A stretch of DNA of 34,215 nt from contig JAFVDC010000033.1 in assembly GCA_017478685.1 (NCBI GenBank), forward strand, positions 1 through 34,215, read 5' to 3'. The notes beneath the pieces are model-generated. The model was given only the letters and a program-made list of their open reading frames with translations. It did not search any database and had not been told where the DNA came from. A program made the translations under genes and the position numbers. The DNA is from Bacteroidales bacterium. GTDB taxonomy: Bacteria > Bacteroidota > Bacteroidia > Bacteroidales > UBA932. Below, piece by piece: positions 8,484-16,552 of the stretch. Every line of letters starts with the position of its first letter. The stretch's first letter is position 1.

Positions 8484-11400
8484 ATGAAAAAAGCACTGAC
8501 CATCATTGCCGCCCTTGCCCTTGCAATAAGCGCATTTGCGCAAGGTGCCGTGTCGGGTGTCGTTGTAGACGCTTCGGATGGATATCCCCTCCCTGGAGTT
8601 GCGGTTATCCTGAAAGGTGCCGGCACGGGAGTGGAAACAGACCTTGACGGTAAATTCTCCATCAAGGCTTCAAACGGACAAACCCTTGTATTTTCCTGTA
8701 TAGGTTATGCAGAGAAAGAGGTTGTGATATCCGGTTCCACCCTTAATGTAGCCTTGGAGACAGACTCCTACATGCTGGACGAGGTCGTCGCCATCGGCTA
8801 TGGCGTAATGAAAAAGAGCGACCTCACAGGCTCCGTGGCATCTGTCAAAGGGGAGCAGCTCAAGAAAACCCCCGCTTCCGGTATAGACCAGGCCCTTCAG
8901 GGCGTGGCTGCCGGCGTTACCGTTAATGCAAACTCCGGCCAGCCCGGAGCCGCCGCAGAGGTTCGTGTCCGTGGTATCGGCACAGTCAATAATTCCGCCC
9001 CTATTTTTGTGGTTGACGGCGTGATTGTGGACGACATTTCCTTCCTGAGCCCCTCGGATATTGCGTCTACTGAAATCCTTAAGGACGCTTCGGCAACGGC
9101 AATCTACGGCTCCCGAGGCGCAAACGGCGTTATCCTGGTGACAACGACCAAGGGCAATACCGACGGCCAGATCTCCATTTCCTTCGACGCTAATGTGGGC
9201 TTCCAGAATCCCTGGCGTAAACTGGACCTCCTCACAACTGATGAATACGCCGTTTTCCTGTCAAAGATCGGTGATATCGGCGGTTACTCAACCCTCAAGG
9301 AGCAGGGCCGTGACGCTTGGATAAGGGCCAGGATGATCGGCACCACGTCTAAGTTCCATCCTTCCAATCTGGATTATTCAAAGGTGGATACAGACTGGCA
9401 GGAAGCGGTGTTCAACCGTAACGCCGTCATCCAGAACTATCACCTTGCGGTGAACGGCGGAAACAACCAGGGACAGTGGTCCGTGAGCGCCAGCTGGTTC
9501 AACCAGGATGGTACTATCATCGGCTCAAATTATTCCCGTCTCACCCTCCGCGCCAATTCTTCCTACAATGTGAAGAAGTGGCTCAAGATAGGTGAGAACC
9601 TTAACTTTATGTACGGCTACGGCCGAACCGCAATGAACAACAACGCATCGGCCCAGGCGTCAATCCTGTCCGCCGCCCTGTCAATGTCCCCGTGGGATCC
9701 GGTGACTTACCCTCAGGGCTCGCACAACAGTGCAGGGGAAGATCTTGGTGGTAAATATGCCGCCCCTACCAACTTCAAGAATGTCACCCATCCCTATGCC
9801 ATGGTCAATTATTCGCACCCTATGGACAAGAGCGACCGTTGGGTGGGAGACATCTTTGTGGACATCACTCCCATCGAAGGCCTGGTGTGGCACAACGACA
9901 TTTCCATGGACCTCAGCAATGTCCGTCACAGCCTGTTTAAGGAGGAGTACATGGTCTCCCAGTACGACAAAATGGACAAGAACTTCCTTGAGAAGAGCAT
10001 GACCCGTTACCGCACCCTCATCTTCGAGAGCACTCTTACGTGGATGAAGGATTTCGGCAAGCACGGCGTAAACCTTATGGCCGGTACCACCCTTGAGGAA
10101 TATCAGATGGAGAGCCTTGGAGGAAGCGGAAGCAAGATCCTGATTCCCCGTGAGACCAACTGGTTCCTTTCCCAGACTACCGAAGACCGCAACCCTGCCG
10201 GAGATGGCGCAGCACGCAACCGTAGGCAGTCATTCCTTGCCCGCGCCCACTACAACTATGACAGCCGTTATCTCCTTACCGTTAACTTCCGTGCCGACGG
10301 TACATCTAAGTTCACCAACCACGTTTGGGGCTTCTTCCCTTCCGTGGCCGCCGCCTGGCGTGTGGACAACGAACCCTGGCTTAACAAGCCCGGATGGCTG
10401 GAAAGCCTGAAGGTCCGTGCCGGCTGGGGCCGTATCGGCAATGACAAGATTGGAGACAACGCCTCCGTGCAAACAATGTTCAACAGCGGCCCCACCTTCG
10501 TTGACTACGTCCTTGGACAGAACCAGGACCTGGCACACGGTGCAACCATCCTTACCCTTGTGAACTCAGACATTATGTGGGAGGCAACCGAGCAGGTGAA
10601 CGCCGGTGTGGACCTTGGCCTGTGGAAAAACAAACTCACCGCCACGGTAGACTTCTTTATCCGAGACACTAAGGACATGCTCCTGGGCGTCACCGCTCCC
10701 GCGCACGTTGGCAACCGTTATGCTGCCACTGCAAATGTGGGAACTGTTCGCAACAGCGGCATAGAGCTCACACTCGAGCATCGCAACCACGTGGGAGACT
10801 GGGATTACAGCGTAAACGGCAACGTCTCCTTCATCAAGAACAACCTCACGGCGCTCAACGGCGGCTCACCGGTTTACGGAGACCGCACCATCAGCACCGA
10901 GGGTCTTCCCCTGTACACTTTCTGGGGGTATGAATATGAAGGCATCTACCAGTCAGACCAGGAACTTCAGGAGCACCTGTTTGCTCCCGGAGCATCTGCC
11001 GAATATCAGGTTGGCGGCGCAAGGTACAAGGACCAGAATGGAGACGGCCGAATTGACAACAACGACCTCACCAATCTTGGAAATCCTTTCCCCTGGCTCA
11101 CTTATGGCCTCACCGCAACAGCCGCATGGAAAGGTTTTGACCTCCAGGTCTTCTTCCAGGGCGTTGCCGGCAACAAGATTTACAATGCCCTGCGCGAGCG
11201 CACGGAAGGTACCGGCAACAATTCACAGTTGTCCGCCACCATGCGCAGTGTCTGGACCGCGGATCACACTACAGGTGTAATTCCCAATCCATTTGCCGGT
11301 TCACACAACAGGGATAACAACTCCCGTATGGTAGAGGACGGTGCTTATCTCCGTCTCAAGAATGTTCAACTAGGGTATACCCTTCCTGAAAAGATAGTGA

Positions 11401-11561
11401 ACAAGGTGGGTCTTTCACGCTGCCGCGTTTATGTCTCCTGCTCAAATGTGTTCACTCTCACCGGCTATACCGGATATGATCCGGAAGTTGGCGGCGGCGT
11501 CGATTACGGTAACTATCCCCAGTCCCGCACCGTCCAGATGGGCCTGAATCTCAACTTCTAA
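8484..11561 (+). CDS. SusC-family TonB-dependent outer-membrane transporter
   Basis: SusC proteins are 22-strand outer-membrane barrels that, capped by SusD, import oligosaccharides using TonB energy. The 1025 residues begin with a Sec signal (cleavage near AISAFAQ). A carboxypeptidase-regulatory-like domain follows (about 22-100, with DLDGKFSI and VFSCIGYAEKEV). Next come the TonB-box area (LDEVVAIGYG) and the plug (VRVRGIGTVNNSAPIFVVDG, ILKDASATAIYGSRGANGVI). The rest is barrel, ending in the aromatic terminus LNLNF. The length is usual for the family. It is 12 bases from susD and has a consensus promoter. Beta-1,3-glucan fragments are the inferred cargo, from the GH16/GH128/GH3 context. 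Confidence 0.96.
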   Translation: MKKALTIIAALALAISAFAQGAVSGVVVDASDGYPLPGVAVILKGAGTGVETDLDGKFSIKASNGQTLVFSCIGYAEKEVVISGSTLNVALETDSYMLDEVVAIGYGVMKKSDLTGSVASVKGEQLKKTPASGIDQALQGVAAGVTVNANSGQPGAAAEVRVRGIGTVNNSAPIFVVDGVIVDDISFLSPSDIASTEILKDASATAIYGSRGANGVILVTTTKGNTDGQISISFDANVGFQNPWRKLDLLTTDEYAVFLSKIGDIGGYSTLKEQGRDAWIRARMIGTTSKFHPSNLDYSKVDTDWQEAVFNRNAVIQNYHLAVNGGNNQGQWSVSASWFNQDGTIIGSNYSRLTLRANSSYNVKKWLKIGENLNFMYGYGRTAMNNNASAQASILSAALSMSPWDPVTYPQGSHNSAGEDLGGKYAAPTNFKNVTHPYAMVNYSHPMDKSDRWVGDIFVDITPIEGLVWHNDISMDLSNVRHSLFKEEYMVSQYDKMDKNFLEKSMTRYRTLIFESTLTWMKDFGKHGVNLMAGTTLEEYQMESLGGSGSKILIPRETNWFLSQTTEDRNPAGDGAARNRRQSFLARAHYNYDSRYLLTVNFRADGTSKFTNHVWGFFPSVAAAWRVDNEPWLNKPGWLESLKVRAGWGRIGNDKIGDNASVQTMFNSGPTFVDYVLGQNQDLAHGATILTLVNSDIMWEATEQVNAGVDLGLWKNKLTATVDFFIRDTKDMLLGVTAPAHVGNRYAATANVGTVRNSGIELTLEHRNHVGDWDYSVNGNVSFIKNNLTALNGGSPVYGDRTISTEGLPLYTFWGYEYEGIYQSDQELQEHLFAPGASAEYQVGGARYKDQNGDGRIDNNDLTNLGNPFPWLTYGLTATAAWKGFDLQVFFQGVAGNKIYNALRERTEGTGNNSQLSATMRSVWTADHTTGVIPNPFAGSHNRDNNSRMVEDGAYLRLKNVQLGYTLPEKIVNKVGLSRCRVYVSCSNVFTLTGYTGYDPEVGGGVDYGNYPQSRTVQMGLNLNF

Positions 11562-11573
11562 TACCAGAACGCC

Positions 11574-13178
11574 ATGAAAAAGTATATATTTATCCTTTCA
11601 GCAGCACTTGCATTTGTATCCTGCAACAAATGGCTTACGGAAGACGGGCCGATGGTAAACCGCGTGAGTGACTACTTTGTTGCTTCAGAAAACGCCGTGC
11701 AGGTTGTCACTGCAGCATATGTTCCCCTTATGTGGGAATACCAGGACGGTTATTTCCCGGAGTGGTACTTCGGAGACATCGCATCCGACGATGCTCTCAA
11801 GGGCGGCCAGAACAAGAACGACGGTCCGGACCTCTATGACATAGACAACTTCAAGGTGGTTTCCAATAACGGTATTGTCCTCCAGTTTTACAGGGCTCAG
11901 TATCAGGGTATCGCCCGTGCCAACCTTGCCATTGCGGAAGTTGACGCAATGAAGGTGGACGGGGACTTTACCCAGGAGCTCAAGGATCGCTGCCTTGGCG
12001 AAGCCCATTTCCTCAGGGCTTACTATTACTTCCGCCTTGTGAGAATGTTTGGCGGAGTCCCGCTTGTGAAAGCCACTGTGTATGACGGTGCAGACTGGAT
12101 CCAGCCCCGTTCTACCGTAGAGCAGGTGTATGAGCTTATCTTCAGTGACCTTGAGGCTGCGGAGAAAGGACTCCCTCTCAAGAGTGCATACGGTGCCGAT
12201 GACCTCGGCCGTGCTACAAAGGGTGCCGCCCAGGCCATGCTCCTGAAGACCAACCTTTATTTTGCGGAGTGGAATGTAAATAACGGCAAGGACGGCAGTT
12301 CATACTTTGAGAAGGCCGAAAGCTGGGGAAAGAAGTTCCTGTCCGACCAGGCCTCAGAGTATTCCTTATGCCCCAAGTATGCCGACAATTTCACCCTTGA
12401 AGGAGAAAACGGCCCCGAATCTGTCTTCGAGATTCAGTATATGGAAGACGGGATGTCGGATTATGGTGAGGGCAACGGCTTCAGCCGTGGAACATTCGAT
12501 GTGATCCTCACCCGTTTCCGCGGTCCTGCCTTCGGCGAGGCCGGATGGGGCTTCAACCGTCCAACCCAGAGTCTCTACAATGAGTTTGAGGCCGGAGATC
12601 CCCGCCGGGAGGCAACAATCCTGACACCCACGGATGCCCAGATAACCAATGAGGCCGAACAAGTCTACCTTGGCTCGCGCTACCATTCCCTCAAGCGCTC
12701 TCTTATGGATGCCTCTACCGGCCAGTATCTTCACCTGAATCATGATTCCCGCGGTGCTATCAACAACCAGCAGATCCGCCTTGCCGATGTCTACCTTATG
12801 ATTGCAGAGGTTGCCGTTGAGCGCAACGACGCCGCCACGGCCAAGACCATGCTTGAGAATGTCCGTGCCCGTGCCCGCCAGGGGGCCGCAGTTCTTCCTT
12901 CCTTCCCCGGTTACAACGGTTATTCAGACAATCTGGAAGACCTTCGCAAAGCCGTTCGCCATGAGCGCCGCGTTGAACTTGGCATGGAAGGCCATCGTTT
13001 CTTTGATATCTGCAGGTGGGGCATCGCCAAGGAAGTGATGGATGCATACAAGGCTTCAGAATCGGCCGAAGTCAAGGCCGAAATGGCCGATTTCACTGAG
13101 GGTAAGCATGAACTTTTCCCCATTCCGCAGGAAGAGGTCAAGCTTGGTTCCCTTGAGCAGAACCCCCAGTACAGCTAG
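11574..13178 (+). CDS. SusD/RagB-family glycan-binding lipoprotein
   Basis: SusD proteins are surface lipoproteins that bind glycan and act as the lid of the paired SusC transporter. The 534 residues have a lipoprotein signal (AFVSC, Cys17). A helical SusD-like N-terminal region with TPR-like helices follows (LGEAHFLRAYYYFRLVRMFG, near 144-163). The C-terminal RagB/SusD domain is recognisable by VRHERRVELGMEGHRFFDIC near 462-481 and the closing FPIPQEEV. It directly follows susC and is surely co-transcribed. Aromatic binding residues cannot be placed without a structure. Confidence 0.95.
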   Translation: MKKYIFILSAALAFVSCNKWLTEDGPMVNRVSDYFVASENAVQVVTAAYVPLMWEYQDGYFPEWYFGDIASDDALKGGQNKNDGPDLYDIDNFKVVSNNGIVLQFYRAQYQGIARANLAIAEVDAMKVDGDFTQELKDRCLGEAHFLRAYYYFRLVRMFGGVPLVKATVYDGADWIQPRSTVEQVYELIFSDLEAAEKGLPLKSAYGADDLGRATKGAAQAMLLKTNLYFAEWNVNNGKDGSSYFEKAESWGKKFLSDQASEYSLCPKYADNFTLEGENGPESVFEIQYMEDGMSDYGEGNGFSRGTFDVILTRFRGPAFGEAGWGFNRPTQSLYNEFEAGDPRREATILTPTDAQITNEAEQVYLGSRYHSLKRSLMDASTGQYLHLNHDSRGAINNQQIRLADVYLMIAEVAVERNDAATAKTMLENVRARARQGAAVLPSFPGYNGYSDNLEDLRKAVRHERRVELGMEGHRFFDICRWGIAKEVMDAYKASESAEVKAEMADFTEGKHELFPIPQEEVKLGSLEQNPQYS

Positions 13179-13228
13179 AATAATCCTAAACCATTAATAA
13201 TCATTAACCATTTAATTACACAAACAAC

Positions 13229-14071
13229 ATGAAAAAAACTCTTATGACAATTGCCGCCCTGCTTGTTGCTGCAGGTATGGTAATGGTTTCCTGCCAGAAA
13301 CCCGCCGCCCCTAAGGACGACAACGCACTGGTAGACGACGAAACTCCCGGCACCAACACTGGTGACAATACCGGCGACAACACTGGTGACAACACCGGAG
13401 ACAACACCGGCGACAATACCGGTGACAACACTGAAGACAAGACCCCTGCTTCCCTGAAGGGATCCAACTACTATCCTATCATCATGGATGCAGTTTCCTT
13501 TGAGGCCATCAAGGATAAAGTGGCTGCCGATATCCGTACCCAGGATGGTGGTGACGCTGCTGCAACCCGTCCTCTTTATATCTGGAACGGTTATGTCGGC
13601 GGAGAAGCTTCCGGCCTTAACTTCTACGGAAATGCAGAAGGTTATATGTGCCTCGCCGTTGCCGAAAACGCCGGATGGTCCGGTTTCGGCGTATTCCTGA
13701 AGAAGGACGACCCTTCATTTGACAAGATGAAGGAAATTACCGGCGACTACTACTTCCACTTTGCTTACAAGGGCCCCGCAAATGTTGTTCACGCCCTTTA
13801 TCCCGGTTGGGGTACCGTTAATTATCAAATGTCTGTCGGTTCCGGCAACGCATTTGTCGACCAGGGCAATACCTTTGATTTTATCCAGCCTCTGAGCGGT
13901 GCATTCGTTCCCAACGAGTGGAATGAGTACGAGATCAAGGTGTCCGATATGGGTATTGACTTCACTGCTGCTCCCGCAGAGGAAGGTGGCCAGAATATTT
14001 TCTGCGGCCTCTCCGGTGGCACCGCCGGTGTAACCCTCAGCCTTGACGCTGTATTTTTCTACAAGAAGTAA
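13229..14071 (+). CDS. Putative surface glycan-binding lipoprotein with GDNT linker
   Basis: The 280 residues open with a lipoprotein signal (GMVMVSC, Cys22). An acidic, low-complexity linker follows (about 35-75) containing six GDNT units. A single globular domain of about 200 residues comes next, rich in aromatic residues and beta-strand patterns, closing with SLDAVFFYKK as many jelly-roll binding modules do. No catalytic motif was seen. The position after susD is that of surface glycan-binding proteins (SGBP/SusE-like) in such loci, and a flexible linker fits holding a binding domain away from the membrane. The function is inferred from position and architecture; the domain itself was not recognised as a named family. 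Confidence 0.7.
   Translation: MKKTLMTIAALLVAAGMVMVSCQKPAAPKDDNALVDDETPGTNTGDNTGDNTGDNTGDNTGDNTGDNTEDKTPASLKGSNYYPIIMDAVSFEAIKDKVAADIRTQDGGDAAATRPLYIWNGYVGGEASGLNFYGNAEGYMCLAVAENAGWSGFGVFLKKDDPSFDKMKEITGDYYFHFAYKGPANVVHALYPGWGTVNYQMSVGSGNAFVDQGNTFDFIQPLSGAFVPNEWNEYEIKVSDMGIDFTAAPAEEGGQNIFCGLSGGTAGVTLSLDAVFFYKK
13361..13432 (+). repeat. 12-base coding repeat (GDNT x6)
   Basis: Six in-frame 12-base units each encode Gly-Asp-Asn-Thr. The third bases differ between units (GGT/GGC/GGA, AAT/AAC, ACC/ACT) while the peptide is identical. That points to selection on the linker peptide rather than a fresh slippage expansion. Confidence 0.9.
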
Positions 14072-14085
14072 GGCAATTTCTATCA

Positions 14086-14119
14086 TCCGGTCCGGAGCCA
14101 TATTGCGCTCCGGACTGGA
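14086..14119 (+). promoter_or_regulatory. Strong intra-operon hairpin between SGBP and GH16 genes
   Basis: TCCGGTCCGGAGC (14086-14098) pairs with GCTCCGGACTGGA (14107-14119) over 13 pairs including one G-T, around an eight-base loop. AATTCTTTC follows instead of a clean T-run. It could be a partial terminator or an mRNA-stabilising 3' end that lowers expression of the downstream hydrolase genes relative to susCD. It starts 14 bases after the SGBP stop. Confidence 0.65.
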
Positions 14120-14134
14120 ATTAATTCTTTCAAA

Positions 14135-15091
14135 ATGAAATCTTTGTATTCCGCCTCAATGTTAGCCGTTTTTTTTGCCGTTGCGTGTCAGTGCACTCCG
14201 GCAAAAGTGGATGACAGCTACTACCTGAAACCGGAACCGGAAAAACCGGCCGACAAACCCAAGGAAGAAAAACCTGACGAAGAAAAGCCGGGGGATGCGG
14301 CCGACTATCATGCGGGGTATACCCTTGCATGGGCCGATGAATTTGAGGGAACGGCCCTGAGTTCCGAAGACTGGAACATTGAAGTCAACGGTAACGGCGG
14401 CGGAAACAATGAATTGCAATACTACCGTGAAGAAAATGTTACCGTTGAGGACGGATGCCTGGTCCTCACGGCAAAGATCGAGTCCTACAAAGGGAAGCAG
14501 TTCACTTCCGGCAGGCTCAATACCTCCAAGAAGCATTTCTTCACGCATGGCATCATAGAGTCCTCCATCCGCCTTCCCAAGACGGCCAACGGCCTGTGGC
14601 CGGCCTTCTGGATGCTGGGCAATGATTTTGACGAAGTGGGCTGGCCCCGCTGCGGAGAGATCGACATACTTGAAATGGGAAATTCCGCCGGCATCAGCAG
14701 CGGAAACCAGGACACGTTCTTCAACGGTGCGTGCCACTGGGGCTTTTATAAAAATGGTGCATATCCCAATTATGCCAAGTCTTCTACGGCTCCGTACAGC
14801 CTTCAGGACGGAGAATTCCATCTCTTCACACTTATCTGGGATGAAGAGGCTGTAACTATGTATCTGGATCTTGACAAATACCCTTCCGCGGAGCCTTATT
14901 TCAAGATGAATATTGTTGACACCAATGGCGATTGGGCTGTCGGCAATTATTTCCATCACGACCATTTTATAGTTTACGACCTTGCTGTTGGCGGCCGTTT
15001 TACCGGAATCTTGAATCCTTCCGGCATTACTGCTCTTGACAACGGTCCCGCCAGAATGTGCATAGACTACGTTAGAGTATACCAGAAATGA
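14135..15091 (+). CDS. GH16 endo-beta-1,3-glucanase (laminarinase-like), lipoprotein
   Basis: GH16 enzymes of this type cut internal beta-1,3 (or mixed 1,3/1,4) glucan bonds with retention. The 318 residues have a lipoprotein signal (cysteines at 18 and 20), then a Pro/Glu/Lys-rich linker (about 32-55). The catalytic jelly roll follows from ADEFEG onward. The active-site motif is EIDILE, with nucleophile Glu175, Asp177 and acid/base Glu180, just after GWPRCG. SSIRLPKTANGLWPAFWMLG is typical of the laminarinase branch. A surface location is likely. It follows the SGBP gene by 63 bases and overlaps the GH128 gene by four (ATGA). Confidence 0.94.
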   Translation: MKSLYSASMLAVFFAVACQCTPAKVDDSYYLKPEPEKPADKPKEEKPDEEKPGDAADYHAGYTLAWADEFEGTALSSEDWNIEVNGNGGGNNELQYYREENVTVEDGCLVLTAKIESYKGKQFTSGRLNTSKKHFFTHGIIESSIRLPKTANGLWPAFWMLGNDFDEVGWPRCGEIDILEMGNSAGISSGNQDTFFNGACHWGFYKNGAYPNYAKSSTAPYSLQDGEFHLFTLIWDEEAVTMYLDLDKYPSAEPYFKMNIVDTNGDWAVGNYFHHDHFIVYDLAVGGRFTGILNPSGITALDNGPARMCIDYVRVYQK

Positions 15092-16356
15092 AAAAGTCAA
15101 TAATAGCTTTTGCGGTTCTTGCCGTCATCTATGCGTGCACGCCAACATCCGCCGTCCCTTCTTATGAAATAGAGGACCCCGGCTCCTATGTGCTCAGACA
15201 GTCAAAAAGTGCAAAAAGGGGTGTGAGCTTCAGTTTTGCCTCTATCCCGGACATTGATGTTCCCAATCTTGCCGGAGCAATTACCTGGTCCTATGACTGG
15301 TCAAGCCGAGTCCCGTCGGAAGCCATTGACAGTCAGTTTACTAAATATGGCCTGGACTGGTGTCCCATGCTGTGGAACGGGAATTATGACCCCAACAATA
15401 TCCGCGAATGGAAACGCAAGCATCCGGAGGCTCAGTATATCCTTGCCTTCAATGAGCCCAATCTTAAGGACCAGGCCAATATGACGCCCGCGCAGGCCGC
15501 GGAACTTTGGCCGGCGGTGGTTGCCTTGGCAAAGGAACTGAACATGAAGATAGTCTCTCCGGCACTCAACTACGGTACTCTTGACGGCTATCATGATCCT
15601 GTGAAGTGGTTGGATGAATTTATTGCCCAGCCTCAGGTATCGGCCGATGATTTTGTGGCCATTGCCCTTCATTGCTATATGCCTGCCGCAGGCTCTGTGA
15701 AGAACTTCATAGACATGTTTGAAAAATACGGTAAGCCCATCTGGCTTACAGAGTTCTGTAATGGCAACTCAAACAACATATCAGAGGATACCCAGCTGGC
15801 CTACATGTGTGAGACTATAAATATGCTGGAGTCCCACCCCAACGTGCAGCGCTACGCCTGGTTCATGCCCAGAGGCAGTTTCAATTCGCGCTGGCACAAC
15901 AACTTGCTTGAATCGGCCCAGCCCTTCGGCCTCACAAAATTGGGCAAGGTGTTCGTAAACCTTTCCACGGCCGATAAAGACCTTTACTACAAACCCGGCA
16001 ATGTAATTCCCGCCGAGCAATATGTAAGTGCCACCGGTTCTGTGATTCTGGAGCCGTCCACTGATGGCGGCATCCTGGATATAGCCCGGCTTACAAAGGG
16101 TGCCACTGTAAGTTATCAGTTGGATATTCCGCAGGCCGGCACATATAAATTGGCGCTTCGCTATCTCACTTATATGGACGCATCCATCAGTTTCCAACTC
16201 GATGGGGCCGAGGTCGCTTCCAAGAAAATTCCAAACACCTCCAAGGAGTGGGCAACCAGCAGTTTTGAAATAGAACTCCCCGCCGGCAAATCCACCCTCA
16301 CCCTCACCGGCACCTCCGGTGCTTATACTCGCCTTAACTGGTTACAAATCAGATAA
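15088..16356 (+). CDS. GH128-like endo-beta-1,3-glucanase with C-terminal CBM6-like domain
   Basis: The 422-residue lipoprotein (signal YAC, Cys17) has a glycosyl-hydrolase catalytic-core domain of the GH128/Asl1 type. KRGVSFSF opens the barrel. FNEPN (121-125) supplies the likely acid/base Glu123, and WLTEF (219-223) the likely nucleophile Glu222. These are the two glutamates expected at the ends of strands 4 and 7 in clan GH-A. Family members cut beta-1,3-glucan. From about residue 300 a beta-sandwich resembling CBM6/CBM35 follows (GTYKLALRYLT, WATSSFEIELPAGKSTLTLT, closing with RLNWLQIR). It is translationally coupled to the GH16 gene. Naming the family as GH128 is from motif memory and could be off. 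Confidence 0.84.
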   Translation: MKKSIIAFAVLAVIYACTPTSAVPSYEIEDPGSYVLRQSKSAKRGVSFSFASIPDIDVPNLAGAITWSYDWSSRVPSEAIDSQFTKYGLDWCPMLWNGNYDPNNIREWKRKHPEAQYILAFNEPNLKDQANMTPAQAAELWPAVVALAKELNMKIVSPALNYGTLDGYHDPVKWLDEFIAQPQVSADDFVAIALHCYMPAAGSVKNFIDMFEKYGKPIWLTEFCNGNSNNISEDTQLAYMCETINMLESHPNVQRYAWFMPRGSFNSRWHNNLLESAQPFGLTKLGKVFVNLSTADKDLYYKPGNVIPAEQYVSATGSVILEPSTDGGILDIARLTKGATVSYQLDIPQAGTYKLALRYLTYMDASISFQLDGAEVASKKIPNTSKEWATSSFEIELPAGKSTLTLTGTSGAYTRLNWLQIR

Positions 16357-16379
16357 TTAACAACTAAAATATAATAATT

Positions 16380-16541
16380 ATGAAGAAAAATTATGAGTCG
16401 CCTCTCACCGAGGTGATTTCCCTGGAACATCGTGATCCTGTTCTGGATGGTGGTAGTCCCTTAGTGACTGCGGCCTGGCTTACTCAGGGAGGGCAAGGCA
16501 ATTTTGATTACACCGTTGAGGAAGAGAATGTGTTTGAATAA
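16380..16541 (+). CDS. 53-residue microprotein, copy 1
   Basis: A short frame starts MKKNYESPLTEVISLEHRD, continues to a Gly-Gly-Ser and ends with an acidic tail (EEENVFE). Over its first 26 residues it is 16/26 identical to the 51-residue product at 18451-18606, which sits in the same position before the next large lipoprotein gene. Conservation of the frame, the start and the N-terminal motif shows that it is a real gene. It has no signal peptide or membrane segment and begins 23 bases after the GH128 stop. Short proteins with a K-Y-x-x-P-x-x-E-V start are common unannotated products in Bacteroidales. The function is unknown. Confidence 0.78.
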   Translation: MKKNYESPLTEVISLEHRDPVLDGGSPLVTAAWLTQGGQGNFDYTVEEENVFE

Positions 16542-16552
16542 TAGAATGCGTT

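Noticed and set aside
14162..15100. 312-codon minus-strand frame opposite the GH16 gene
   Set aside because: The plus strand carries the full GH16 active site and signal peptide; the antisense frame has none.
15088..16356. GH158 assignment for the second glucanase
   Set aside because: GH158 also occurs in Bacteroides beta-1,3-glucan loci, but the FNEPN and WLTEF context and the ~285-residue core fit GH128 better; a family search would settle it.
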